Positions 49,341 through 62,789 of a stretch of DNA of 64,000 nucleotides are shown here, one piece after another. The DNA lies in the NCBI RefSeq assembly GCF_021155775.2, contig NC_060234.1:124001-188000 (forward strand). The letters run 5' to 3'. Made by a program: the position numbers and the translations under genes. Position 1 is the first letter of the stretch, and each line of letters begins with the position of its first letter. The notes below the pieces were generated by a model. That model did no database searches, had not been told where the DNA came from, and saw nothing but the letters and a program-made list of their open reading frames with translations. Origin of the DNA: Neodiprion pinetum. Lineage: Eukaryota; Arthropoda; Insecta; Hymenoptera; Diprionidae.

Positions 49341-51240
49341 ATCCTTGCTTCACCTTGCAATTTTCCAAGCAACGAATTGCTATATAACGGACCCTGATCA
49401 GATCAAGTGGAGTCTGAGGAAGCCGTAAAAGAAATCTCGGACGTTGAAGAACTAGCAGCTGCCGAAATAGATTGAAATATCTATGTCTTACGAGTGTAGC
49501 CTTTGACGTAATTATCGTAGGTATTCGGAACGACGCCAAATCTATAGTACCTTGTACGGGTTGTCCGTCTCCCCACGAAGATTGTAGATTAACCTAAACA
49601 TACGGTTCTCTGGGCATATCATTCAATATTTCGACTACGCTTACGATCAGTCGTGTCGCCGTTGTCGCTTGATGCATGTGGTTCACATTGAGTGCGACGA
49701 TGAAACTCAAATCGCAGCAATACTGCCACATTCTGAGTTTTTCATGGCTGCATACCGCATCCTATCAACCACGCGAGATGTTGAGCTGCATAGACCAGTA
49801 AACGAATGCGTCTGGTTTGTTTCATGTCCCCACAGAGACGAACGACTTTGCAGGGGCTAATGTTGGCATATAGGGATAAGTCGTTCTCAGGCAGTCGTTT
49901 TGTGCTATTCTGGAATCGCATCATTCGCCATATCTTGCGAGCAATATCACATCTCGTTCTGCGACTACACCACGGGATATATCGACAACGTACGAAACTA
50001 AATTGTGTGCTGTACGCTTGCACTTGCTTATAAGGCAAATTCGGCGTTGAAATGAAATGGAAATGGACCTTTCACATTACACTTGATACGCTGCAACGAA
50101 TTGATATTCACCCTTTTTTTCTACCCTGTTAAGCCTAAATACGAAATAAATGTCTTGTTTTCTCGCTTTTTTACCAACTACTTCCCACAGTGGGCAACGA
50201 TGCATGACAATTGGACTAGTTTTGTCTTCGATGGACTCGGCGATCCAGGGTGATCCAGAACTATCCTTCACACCACCTGCAAGCACATCGCAGTATGATC
50301 CTCCTCACAATCCAGTAAATATTATGATTGGTATGCATGCCTACATGTAAATAAGTGATAATATTACTGTTGGAATACGAGCAAATTATATTCCCTTGAA
50401 TCATTCTGGTCAAGACATCTCTGTGTGTCAAGATGTAAACATAGTAAGTAAGAGAAAGAGAGTGTAGGTGTGTGCGAAAGTAGGAGAAGAAACAGAGCAG
50501 TTGAACCAGAGACTTTGAATAGAAAGGGACAAGATAATAGCCGCCCGCTTACCAAACACTTGATTATATCCATGCATGTAATTTACTTGAAATATATTAT
50601 TACATTCAAACTACCGTTTTCCATTCCTCCCAATTATCACCACACACCCCTCAAGAACAATAAATCGAACAATTACCGTGATGTATCTGATGGTCACTTC
50701 GGTAACTCTGCTCCCGGAGATCACATCAGCTTCCGCCTTGCCTGTGTTTCGTGCTAGGCTCTGTGAACACCTGCGTGCGAAGGAGGCTAAAGGCGTGTGA
50801 CGATTGTGACGAGTGTGATGTGTGTGACATGAATGGAATGGAATCGTTTCATGTATTGTATGATGTATGATGTATAAGGAACGTGTCTTCTCTTCGTGCG
50901 TATGCTTTTTAAACTTATGCCTATTTTTGTGGCGCCAGCAGTGCGAATCTGGCTTAGCCGTGTACTGGATTCTAGTGCCAGCATAATCTTAATCCTATTG
51001 TTCCCGTTCACCGCTAACTCGTTATATTTCCCATGTCTATGGCCTAGGAGGTATTACCCCGTGATCAAATTAATATTCTTCTATCTATCTGTATATCTAT
51101 CTCTCATTATTGTACTTCTATTTTTATCTATACCTTGCTTTTGTTCTACTTACATATTTTGTGTTCTTTACATCTTTTTTCTATGTGCCCGATCTCCTCT
51201 CGCGGTATATGTATACATATATCTCTATATTATAAAGATA
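49341..51240. other. Non-coding region without recognised features
   Basis: Several short open frames exist on both strands, but none shows motifs, splice logic or composition beyond background. No RNA gene is recognised. Confidence 0.4.
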
Positions 51241-51244
51241 TCTC

Positions 51245-51830
51245 GCCGCCACCGTGACAGGAATCCAGCGTATATGCCCTCAAATCTTGACAGATTTAAC
51301 ATCGAACCCATAGATATATACCCTTATACCTTGACAAATTCAAACTCGAACCCACATATATATGCCCTCAGGCCTTCACAGATTCCCTTCACCCTCTCGC
51401 TCTTTCCATCCGCCGCCCACCCTTCCCCTATTCAACCTTTCACGCTTTGATCTTCGACCTTCGATATTCGGTCTTCGAACATCGATCTTCGACCTTTTCA
51501 ACATTTATGCCCTTATGGCTATGACGATTTAACCCTTCACCCTACGTATAAACAATGCATAATGACGCATGTGAAGATTTAACCCTTTACCTTACGGATA
51601 CATCCGCATACCTATGCAGTTTCAACCCTTTATCCTACATTTATGGCTATATAGCTATGAAGATTCAACCCTTCACCCTACATATAGTATACCGCAATAC
51701 CTATGAAGACTCGACCCTTCACCTTTGTATCCATCTAGGAATCTGATTTTCAACATTTGACCCTTTATACATATAAATCTCTATACCTTCAAAAATCTAA
51801 CCTCTTACCGCCTTTCCTCCCCCCCTTTCA
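51245..51830. repeat. Degenerate minisatellite rich in ACCCTTCACC/TATGCC
   Basis: Units of about 35-50 bases recur with variants of ATATATGCC, TTGACAGATT or TGAAGATT, and ACCCTTCACCCTAC (for example near 51290, 51350, 51525, 51580, 51625, 51665, 51715). Copies are strongly diverged. Confidence 0.6.
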
Positions 51831-51869
51831 TCAAAACTCGAAAATAGGGGTTGGCGCGCGAGCGCCCGG

Positions 51870-51896
51870 GAGGGGGGGGGGGGGGGGGGGGGGGGC
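51870..51896. repeat. Poly-G run
   Basis: About 24 consecutive G residues after GCCCGGGA and before CGAAATAA. It is exceptional in such an AT-rich region and could form a G-quadruplex. Run length is unreliable in assemblies. Confidence 0.85.
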
Positions 51897-51899
51897 GAA

Positions 51900-52851
51900 A
51901 TAATATATATTTTGCCTCAAGCTCGAACCAAGGCATAATAAACATGAAATCAATTAATCGTTCGATCAGTCAATCAACCAATCAACCAATCATATCCTGT
52001 CGTCTCTGCCGAACTGTAACACACGATTCATGACGATTGATTCAGGGAGGTGAATAGATATTTTCATGTCAACAAATGATATATTTTTAGTACCTATACA
52101 ATGAGTTCTTGCCTCCTCTAGTTTTACAATACACTTCTCATTAAATTTAAATAATTACAAATCAATAGTATCAACACTTAAAACGGAAGTAATCGATTCC
52201 TCTTACAAATGATTACATAGTAATTTTTTCAAATTTCTTTTCAAACGATTTTTATTATATTATTTTCCCCGTAATAATGTAGCAATACTATCATTCGTAC
52301 AGTATTATCTGACACTTAACTCGAAACAATTAAATTACGGTACAAATAATGCGAACACGACATGCTCGATCAGGGATTTAATTTATTATTATTAAATATC
52401 TCTCTATTTATTATAAGCCGTCGCCCCTCTCCCCTCACATTCCTCGGTAGGGCGAGGATTCTCATTCGATTTTCGCATTCAATCTCGTGGACTGTGAGAT
52501 TCGGTATATTCAATCGTTCCAAAATACGGCCGGCAGACAGTGAAAGAAATCGTTGTATTCAACGAATGTATTCCAAGCTGACCAAATTTTTAGCGTCTGG
52601 TGTTTCTCAGTTAAATCAAGCGAATCTGATATTACTGAATAACGCATACGATTCAGGTGATCGAGAGAAAAAAATAAAAACATCACCCTCGTTCTGTCAT
52701 ATTTGACTGACAATGAATCAAATGAACATCAGTTTGCTTCAATAAATTCCTTCTGTACGCTCCAATCTGACCGCAGGCATGCGCTACCATACACACACAC
52801 ATATATATATATATACATATTTGTGAAGTATTAGTGACCAGGAGGTAGATT
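51900..52851. other. Non-coding region between the poly-G run and the foldback
   Basis: AT-rich, including a CA/TA microsatellite at about 52792-52816. Nothing else is supported. Confidence 0.4.
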
Positions 52852-53146
52852 GAAGAATGAAGAAAGTTTAGTCGAAATTCCGGCCAGGTAAATGGAAAAA
52901 TTTAATTGTTGGGAAAACGAACATGTTTGCGTTTTCGACGTTTCGGCCGGGCCCTGCCGACCATCCTCAGGAAATTTTGACGACCTGTTCCTGCTTAGGT
53001 GTTATTAGTTCAGCATTTTGGACGGAAGTCCAAACTTCACTTCCGTGAAAACCGAAACGTCGAAAACGCAAACATGTTCGTTTTCCCAACAATTAAATTT
53101 TTCCATTTACCTGACCGGAATTTCGACTAAACTTTCTTCATTCTTC
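52852..53146. mobile_element. Foldback element with about 95-base inverted arms
   Basis: Bases 52852-52946 and 53052-53146 are reverse complements with only a few mismatches (for example CGGCCAGG against CCTGACCGG). They enclose a 105-base loop. CA/TA microsatellites flank both sides. Near-identical arms indicate a young inverted duplication or a MITE. No coding capacity and no clear target duplication were found. Confidence 0.75.
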
Positions 53147-53149
53147 TAT

Positions 53150-53151
<2 letters not shown>

Positions 53152-53181
<30 letters not shown>
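53152..53181. repeat. CA/TA microsatellite
   Basis: ACACACA followed by about a dozen TA units directly after the foldback element. Confidence 0.85.
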
Positions 53182-54380
53182 TTCTATATAAGTATGTATG
53201 TATACATGTATATTACATGAAATACATGAAATACTACTGCGCGAAAACTACACTGAGGCTTGAATAATCGGCCGTCGAAATCTGTGACACTTGGTCATGT
53301 AATCTTTTCATATTTCCGAACGACAGGGATGAAAGTTTAGGAAGGTCATAAAATAAAAGAGTCACAATATCCATTTTTCAAATACGCCATAATCTATTTT
53401 ATGTGATTTTTTCAAATTCAGAACGAAATATAGAAAAGTCAAAATGTAGAAAGATAAAGCATTATGGAGTGCCAAAACATAGAATCATCAGAATTTTTTT
53501 AAATATATTCTTATTCACTCTCACGACAATATGTCATAGCTTCAAACGTTTTAAGAATTTCATAAAACAAATATTCGCGTCTTTGAATTACATCCCATGT
53601 TGCGATCCTCATACCTTCTGATCTTTCTACGTAATAACCTAAACCCATTTTCGAACAACTGCAACGGTGGGAAAACAAAACCAAGTACGTAACAAGACAG
53701 AGAAGAATAACGAGTTAGAAGATGAATGAACAAAACAAATAACCATTATGAACGACGATCCACAAAATTCCACCCCTTCGTCAGCATAAAGGCCGTACGA
53801 CGGATATACCATTACATTCTAATATTACGCACCTATACCTCTAAATGTATCTACCTATTTGATATACGAATATCAAATATACATCCATACATAATAGTAC
53901 AATAATCGGGCAGTGCTTCAATTGTTGAACGCCATACGAAATGGAGTACGACCTCGAATTTGAAGGCTAGTTCGTAAGATAGATCGTGTACATGTACGTA
54001 GAATGCCGGGGTTCCGTTAACGAGCGCTAATATGACCCTAATATACCCCGTACTTCGACCCTGTCTTGTATGAACAATTGCGGATAGGCGGATATGCGAA
54101 TCCGCGCAACCCCGCATGATCTGCATGTCTGAGAGAAAAAATGCGTCAACTCAGGCGCGCTATACGAATGCGAGACTTGGATTATACAGATTGCATATAG
54201 ATAATGTGGCTGATGGCCAACGTTATAGTTGGGTATACCTCGGGAATGTCGTTTAATATAACTTGAAACGGTTGTGCGGCAGGAACGCTACATACGAAAT
54301 ATAAAATAAATCGGAAAATAAAGTCGACACTTTTTGCGATGAGGTGCGTACGATATTCTAACACTGCATTCGAATGTACA
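53182..54380. other. Non-coding region without recognised features
   Basis: AT-rich. The open frames at 53403-53621 and 53851-54126 show no motifs. Confidence 0.4.
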
Positions 54381-54876
54381 CAGGGTCGGATTACCGATTA
54401 CGCCAACCACGCCATGGCGTGGGGGCGCAAGCTGTCTGGGGGGCGCCGGATGTCTCAGGTTTTTTAAAAAGTTTTTTCTTTGGTTGAAAAATTTGTACAA
54501 GCTTAAATTTTTTTTTATTAAATCAGCAACTCACGCAATGAGTTCAAAACGAAAATACCCTTATAATCTCTTAAATAGACAAGAAGCGGGAAGATCAATG
54601 TGAGTATGATTCAATGATTCCACTGCCCCTTAACTTCACAGGGCGCAGCTAGTCACATAAAAATCTATTCCAGCTTCTCAAGTACCTGGGATTTAACTGA
54701 TTCTATATAAAAAAAAATTTCAATCCCTCAAAAATCCAGTAACCTTATGGAAACTGAGCTCTATACTGAAAAATTTCATGCTAACAGCAACTTGCAAACC
54801 TAAAATACCCAAGGGAATGCGAGTGACTGTGCGATCGATTTGGCGTCGGGGTGCCTCATATCGTAATCCGGCCCTG
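54381..54876. mobile_element. Non-autonomous hAT-type DNA transposon
   Basis: The 496-base element starts CAGGGTCGGATTACC and ends with the complement of CAGGGCCGGATTACG. It is flanked by identical 8-base duplications AATGTACA at 54373-54380 and 54877-54884. CAGGG-type termini plus 8-base duplications define the hAT superfamily. The left interior is GC-rich, and no transposase is encoded, so it would depend on a source element elsewhere. Confidence 0.85.
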
Positions 54877-54884
54877 AATGTACA

Positions 54885-57800
54885 TGCATAGTTATTAATT
54901 TATATTACAGGCACGTGTACGTGGCTCATTTGACAAGTATGAAGTAAAAGCGACCACGTCGCCTTCTTTCCGAAAGAATCGTCTACATTTCTCAACGACT
55001 AGCGTGCCAACCGATCGTACACCTACCTACGCGTATCGCACAGGCTATCCATAAGGTAACTTGGTGCGTGGTTTTTAATTTGAATATCTCTAAACAGCCT
55101 GCCACAATTTCATAAAATAATTGCATTTTTTATGTAAGACGACGAACAGGTAATGACCGTCTTATTTTGCTGATTAGTGTCGTCTAGAACCGTCCATGTA
55201 TTTAAAATGAAAATTTTAAACGCCAAAATGTTTCCGTGTTGGGAGTCCGTATGCATAATGATATTGTGGCATTCGTTAAACGCTTTCGAGCCGTACGGCA
55301 ATGTTTTTTTTTTCACCAACAATCGCTACTTGCAATTTTGGACAAGAACAAACCCGGCAGGCCAGACGTGTCTGAAGGAGCATCGAAGTCGAACTGTCAC
55401 AGTCCGTTCCGGACGTATTCTCCATTGTGGCGGTATTTAGATTTCGTAAATGGCGTCGTAACAATAACAATATACCGGATTAGAATATAACCATATAATA
55501 GCAGAATAGCTATGCAATTACAGTTTTCCAACGTTACGTAGGTATAGATGGATGACCTCTTTTTATCCACGGGTTGAAAATATGTACATAAGTACGTATA
55601 CTCCGTTCATCCAGTTATAAATCAATTTATACAGCGAAAAGTCCAGACCTTTAACATAACCGTACAACATTCGGTCACTGTTACTGTTGTTGCCGTTGTT
55701 ATTGTCGTTGTTGTTTTCATCGCCGTTAACATCTCCATCATTATCATCATCGTCATCAATATCGTAACTATTATTTGACTGTCATGATTGTATTATATTA
55801 TATTGTTGTTGATGCATGACACTGCTGCAGTTGCTGTAGTTATTACTGCCGTTTTTGTTGTTGCTATTATTATTTTTACTATTATTATTATTATTATTAT
55901 CATCATCATTAACAGTATTATTATTTATTATATACTTCCGCTACAATGTTTCTCGAGATACCGGAGGGTGTGACAGTTTGCCAATCCCATCGTCACTGCA
56001 TCCGGGATGCGACGAGTAACATACATACAGCAGCGTTCATTAACAGGTCCCCAGTGGCTTACGATTTTTTCCGAATCAAAAGTGGAACGAATTTCCTTTA
56101 TAATCAAATTTTATGTGCCAATGACTAGCGACGCAAGTCACAGGACAAACAAACGATTCGTTGATCATAGACACGTAAAGTTTTGATGTGCCAAGAAACG
56201 TCGTTTCAGTTTAGATTCCAGAAAAATATAGCGAGCGACTTGGAACCTATTAATGAACATTATACCTAATTACGTTTTGAGGTAACTCTGCTTACAGGCT
56301 GCAACTGCAGACACGATGTGTCTACTGCCTCATTTGACTGCGGGTCTAACATCAGAATCTGCATTACATTCTTAATCTTGCACAAGTCTGTTGTCAGGTG
56401 GCAAAAATTCGCTTTCAGGGAAGATTCTGTATTGACTCTGTAGAAAGACTGCCCAAAAAAACTTCTCAAATTTTTGCAACTGAAGGCAACGTTATCGTAA
56501 ACAGAAAACTGTCGTTACTTTAACAGAAAACCGCGCTAGTCCCTAATCTTTCCAGAGATGTGGTAAATACGTGGAGTTAATCCAACGGTAATTATTTTTC
56601 TTTTCATGCTTTGACATTACCACTATGTGACGATTTGATTTTGAGGGGATAAAAGACAACAACAACCACTTATCATATAGTCAGTTTAATCTCGTGCGTT
56701 CGTGCATTTAATTGAAGAATTTTGGCTGTTGCGTGAGGAAGATCGAGCACACAAGTTGTAGTATTTTCAATTGATATGCCCGAATCGTCTAGTTGTACGT
56801 TATTATTGATCAACTCGAAAAAAGCCCGACCAACACGGCGGTGCGGTAAGGTTTGGTCCGTTATCTGCAAAGTTCGTTTATTGTTGAAATCAGTTAAACT
56901 CTACTCTATGAAAATCCCGCAAGACAGCAAAAAAAAAAATAAAAAATACGCGCACCTCCTCTAGGAATCCCGTTGTTTACCGTAGAGTTCAAGACTCTGT
57001 CCTGTTTCAAACGACTGAGGGTTAAGAATCGAGGATTTATACGCTCATCGAAAAGTCGTTTGTCGTACATTTTGGAGATTACACGATTGTGTAAACCCCG
57101 CACAAGACGCGAACCTTTCGCTTTAGATAATATTGCGGTTTTATCCAGAAATACGGGTTAAGTTGGAAACATATGATTTCTGCAAAGTCCTCTATAGGGC
57201 CATTCGTCAAAGAAAGAAACTGAAATTAGGCTTATACCTGTATGGTCCAAAATGTCAATCCGTGGATAAGTATTTTCGAGATACTACACGGGGACATATT
57301 ATACTTACGTGTACTTCGAGTTTTATTGAACTACCGCGATGCAATATCTTGTCGCGTTGGCACGAGATGACATTTTCAGCGCACTCCCGAATTGCCCGGA
57401 ATAAATTGTCCTCTCCAATTATTGTATATGTAAAGGGTATCCCAGCGCCTAGTGCTAATTTCAGTTATGCTATCCTAGCATACTTTTGTCTTCTTTTTTT
57501 ATTCCTCATACTTGTTTTCTGTTTTCACTTTGCTATTCCTATCCCCTTTTCACCATATTACACGTAACATTTTATAAATGCCTAAATATTATTTGAATAG
57601 TTTCAATGTGATAACAATTTCTTACAGGCTAGTTATGTTTCTTCTGTGTTATAACTCTAAGGCCTTGTTTAACGCTGGTGTTGCTGTCGCCAGGGCAGTG
57701 CAATATCATTTTCAATTTTATCAATACGGCAGTCGCACGAATAACCAAAAGTGCAAGTGTAATGTTGTGATATAGGTAGATACATGTAATATATCCTAAT

Positions 57801-58430
57801 TCTCTACAAGACCCCCTACTTTTTTCCAATTGTGGAAACATTGAGATGCCAATGTGGCATTGACATTGTTCCGAGACCGCAGTTGTGTAATGCACAATAA
57901 TATGCAAAGGACGATGCGGGGGTCGGGATTTTCCAGTGTAGCAGGTGACTAGGTAGAAATAATTATGGTCTTACATTCGGAAACAAATATGCAGATCTCT
58001 AAATATGAAGCCCAAACCGATAAACGGAAATTGCTCGAAACTTGAAAAAGTAGAAAGAAATTAGAAGTACGCAGCTACGTCATTGCAACATCTCGGCGAA
58101 TGGTTCTTTTATTAGCTAACTGTTTTTCTTCGTACATTTGTTTGTACTAGGACCGTGGTCAATGATGAACGATGCAGTGATTTAATATAGTATTCAATAA
58201 TGAGCTAGACTTCAAAACAAATATCAACATCTCGTACACTTGTGTAAATGGCATAAATTGCAGGAGCGCATAAGATGTAAGAGTGACATTAATTATTCCC
58301 GAGTGTGAAACTTTACCCTATATTGAATTTAAAGACGATTCGCGAAGCATTTTGTGAGAAAAGTGTCAATTGCAGCCCTCGAGCGAATTTGTAATTTTTT
58401 TATTTTTTTTCTTGTCACTTCTCCTCCGCA
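54885..58430. other. Non-coding region with simple repeats
   Basis: Contains a stretch rich in GTT/ATC/ATT triplets at about 55680-55930. The open frame of 144 codons at 57133-57567 has no motif and is not called. Confidence 0.4.
55680..55930. repeat. Imperfect trinucleotide tract (GTT/ATC/ATT)
   Basis: Runs of TTG/GTT, ATC/CAT and ATT triplets over about 250 bases, densest at 55862-55925. Confidence 0.75.
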
Positions 58431-58600
58431 CGAAACAAGGGGTGTGGGGAGCTCGGCCTCGAGTTACCCCGGGAGGTATCACGGGGAATCGGGATCAATA
58501 CACGTGACACTCGCCCTGAACCCGCGGATCTCCCCGCCCCAATCTTTATCTTTCATCGCCTCCACGTTCGCGAGATCTTTGCCGGTCCATCCGCAAATTT
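58430..58600. other. GC-rich island in AT-rich sequence
   Basis: About 170 bases with many GC-rich words (GAGCTCGGCCTCGAG, CCCCGGGAGG, CGCGGATC). A short frame spans it, but no motif supports coding. It could be a regulatory or promoter-like block or a fragment of a mobile element. Confidence 0.3.
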
Positions 58601-61440
58601 AATGCCATTATTATTTTAACTCTAATTGAACGATTGCTGCATGTCACTCTTAGAGTGCGACGACACGAGAGAAAATGTTTGGGGGTTGAATTGCAATAAT
58701 ATAAGCTAACCAGGATTGTACCGATAGCGCATATGCCAGTATACGTATATCCCTGCGACGAAATCCGTGGTAAAGATTGATTGTGAGCCCGACTTGCGCA
58801 ATGCGTGCGGGAAGAGGATATAATTGTATCTGTTAATGTATGTAAAAGCGTTTTATGGGTGAAAAATTAATGTTAATGTACACGTGTTTCAGTTAATCAT
58901 GCGTCAGATATCGCCGGCTACAGAACCGAGATTCATTGAACCCTATACATAGCCATAACTTTCTTCTTGCCGCCTACGTAGGGGATCTGGAAATTTGGAA
59001 CGACAACACGTGATTTACCCTTAACAGTCACGTAAAGACTCCAGGCACAGGATCGGGCGCCGCGGCGCCGCTACTATACCATTCCACTCATGAGTTCCCC
59101 CTCACTTGTAACACATACGTACATATTGTATACATACATATATAATATACACGCGGATGCAGAGAAAAGTGTTATCTTAGTACCCCGGGGCCTGTTTCCG
59201 ATACATCTGATATTATAATTATAAATAACCCCTAGGTACAAATTGGGTGGGTTGTTGTGGAATATTAACCATGCATAACGCATATTATCCGCTATTCTCT
59301 CCATATAAGATGACGATTTTAAAGAAAAACCTCTTTACCTCCCACCCGCCTACCTGCCTACCTACCTTATACCCATCTATTTGTCTATATCCCTTCACAT
59401 CTATTTTTCTGTCTCGTAACTGCCTACACGTTGCCGTGCAGCTGCATTCGCTACTTTCGAACTGTTTTAAACGCGTTCAATGTTGAAAAATTCCTCATTC
59501 GTTTACCTGGCTGCAGCGTTTGATCGGAAAACAAGGTAAAATATCCATTTACAATTAACTTGAATTGTATTAATCGACGGCTAGGTCCCCTAACACCAAA
59601 ATGGCATACGATGGAATTTTTACACGGAAACGGATGAAAAAAAATCTGCGACAAGGTTAGCTGAAAACAAACATATTCGCTGGGCACGTGAGAAATATTT
59701 GTAGTAAAAAGTATGTAACATAACCGCTGCGAAAAACCTGAGTTACGTAAAGCTCCCGACACGACCACGAGGAGAAAAAGACTCGCTAGCTTGAGGAGTT
59801 TCGTATCTTCGCTGATAATTGTGACAAAATTTTCGAAAAAAAAAAAAAAACTATAGTTGATTATTTTTGATAAGAACAGATTAATTGATGTTAAGGTTTT
59901 ATGTATTTTTGGAACTTCGTTTGCGAGTAAATACAATTAAAAACTCATTGTACCATGATCGAAGAAGTTTCCCGCACGTAAGAAAACACACAATACTTCG
60001 AAAGTTTCATAACTTTTGACACAAGTTCCTTGAATACATATTTTGATATTTTCACAGTGACTTTGTGATACTCATTATACTCACTGTGATTTTTTCATCA
60101 ACTTTGGCACGGTGTCTTGATAATTCATTTTTTTAATTTTTTCGTTACCTCATTAGTTGATATTTGATACACTTGACCAAAGAAAAGTCTATTCCGTGGT
60201 TTGAGACACTTTATGGTGTGCATAAACTATATTCTTCATTTCAACCGACCGAATTATAAAAGTGATTAACGAATTTCACGAGTGATGAGCCGCCTTGAGT
60301 GAGCGAAAGAAATGCTCGTAAGGTTTCAGATCATCTTCCTGTTTCTCATGTGGCAGAAGCAAATGGTGTCAGAAAACCTACATTTTTCACATCATACATG
60401 TGGATTCATGCTTATCCGGAACTATCGGTCGGATAATGAATTATGTGTGAGATGCATATAACCGGGTTAACTTTTGCTTCTGCTCCGCATTCGTATAATG
60501 CCTACATACTGCACACCTACCGTCTTTGTCTACCACACCGAAAGTCGCACACACTATTCACGGCACCGTGCGGAATTGAAATATGATTACATAGGTATCT
60601 GTATATTTGTATACGTCACTCAGTGTCGGTACTCATTCAAATATACCTCGCATATCAACTGTCACGTACTGTATATACCTATAATAGGCTGTGAATCAGA
60701 GTCACAGCATCGCGGGTTTATATGGACTTCCACATTCGCCAAAGTATATAATTAATATTCATCGTTCGCATGGATATTGAATTTGGCACAATTGACCAAC
60801 TCATTATTGTTGTTGGTATTCGTATCACTGCTTGCCGGATGACGTTTGAAAAATTTAGACAGTTCTATTTTCTTCAGCAATTCAACTGCCCAAGACGTCA
60901 GAATTTTTGATTTTCCACTCGCACTATTATTTAGCGTGCATGAAAGAGATGATGATACATTGAGTCAATAAGTAAATAAATGATATTTCTACAGCTGATG
61001 TAGGTATATGTATAATATGTACAGCCATGGGCAGAAAGGTAGAGTGGTATAGTAAAGAGTGTTACCAAACACTACGAACTGACTTACCTGAATTCAGGCA
61101 GCGGAGCTCATAGACCAACTTATCGTTAGCGACGTTCACTACCCATGGCTTAACACATACATATACTGCATGATTAGGTGGAATTTCTAAAGTACAGGTG
61201 TCGTAAATTGAAATTTTTAAACGTTAGCTGGATAAACAAAGCTGAAGGTTAACAGTGAGAGCATGGCCTGTGTGTTTTATACAGGTTTACCGTCACGGTT
61301 AAACGGACGTTGGCAGATCGCCATGATATACACGCGTGCGGCTGAACTTAAATTCGTTATACAATTTTACTCTTCGTCAGAGACACACGAGCATACATAC
61401 CATAAGAATGACAACAGACCGTGTATATTCAACTTCAGAA
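58601..61440. other. Non-coding region without recognised features
   Basis: AT-rich. A short GC palindrome (GGGCGCCGCGGCGCC) lies near 59057. Poly-A and short CTAC/CTGC-type runs occur. No gene is supported. Confidence 0.4.
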
Positions 61441-61451
61441 AGTTAAAAGTC

Positions 61452-61452
61452 G

Positions 61453-61515
<63 letters not shown>
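61452..61515. repeat. (CT)n microsatellite
   Basis: About 30 CT units with two interruptions. Confidence 0.92.
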
Positions 61516-62780
61516 TATATCCACGCACCTTCGTCCCAAATATTTGTGGTACGCGTGCGGATCATTAGAAACAAGGGAATTACATACGTACGGTATCGAT
61601 AATAACGATAGTTAATTATAGGTAGATACAAACTTTATGGTCCGAGAACATTGCTTATAATTTACTTCAAGGCGGATATACGGTTTGATGATCCAATTAT
61701 TCGCCCCGGTACATACATCCGGTGCAGGCATAACGGACGTACGTGCAAATCCTTTAATTCCTTCTTCTTTCTTTCCCTTCTTGTGCTAGACTCAAATAGG
61801 ATCGGTATTTTGTCGGATTCCGTGCAAGTTACAATCTAGATGCATAATTCAATATGTGATCAATCCTCTACGGGCATCTTATTCTTCCCTAGCTTCGGTA
61901 TTTCGAGTAACAACCAGTAAATATTGGGATCATTGGCGTGCTTTCCGGTCGTGCAGTGCCATTTCGTAATCGTTAATACTTCACACCGGAATAAGTACGA
62001 AACGGAAAAGTCGCGGATTTCATTTCTTATTTTGTATTCTGTTGATAAACATCCAGTTATCTTAGTCTCACTTTCCCATTACATTTTATTGTTTATTCCT
62101 ATACCCATCTGTTCGTTCATTTATTCAAATTCCTCGATTGCAATATCGCTTGTCAAAGGGCAATTGGCTTACAAGCGACCTTACGGCATTACTCCCGTCC
62201 CACTTGAGTCCAGCATGGCGTAGCTCCATTGTTATTAGTTACAAGGAATTCAGACAAGTAAGACATTGATCATTAAATGTATAAGGAAAGAGTATATCGG
62301 TAGAGAGTTATTGAAGTGAAGGGATCCACTTAATTATACAATAATAACAATCGACGTACTTGCATTTGCATCGGCATCGTTCATCTTTCATCCCGGTCAT
62401 TTAATATTCTACTGGCAAATTAAAATCGTATGATTTTTATATACGCAAACGGGATAACCCTATCATATTTCAAGCTCATTGTCAAATATGTGTTTTCTAT
62501 ATGATAATACTAGAAAAATCAAGATTGAAACAGTATTATTCACTCTACTCATTCTTCTACTCGACAATTTCATTATTTGCTTTCACTTTATTCTGTTCAA
62601 TTTCAAAAAATTACTCTGCGTTGCGCGCGTGATTGACGGTACTGACAACGATATCATCGCTGCGCGATATGATTGCGTCGTGTCGCATTGTTGTTAAATA
62701 TTATACATGCACGAGTAATGGTGTACATGCGGAAAAGGGGTACCTCTTCGCCTCATTTCGACTCGTTTCAAACCACTTTG
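61516..62780. other. Non-coding region without recognised features
   Basis: No coding, RNA or repeat feature could be supported. Confidence 0.35.
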
Positions 62781-62789
62781 CACACTACC

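Noticed and set aside
50896..51450. 184-codon frame on +
   Set aside because: Hydrophobic-looking but made of AT-rich and minisatellite sequence, with no motif or splice logic.
52930..53065. Hammerhead ribozyme suspected from the CGAAAC words in the foldback
   Set aside because: The CUGAUGA core is absent at the required position.
57133..57567. 144-codon frame on +
   Set aside because: No recognisable domain; a hydrophobic end arises from a T-rich tract.
59451..59936. 161-codon frame on -
   Set aside because: Low-complexity Phe/Leu-rich translation of A-rich DNA; no motif.
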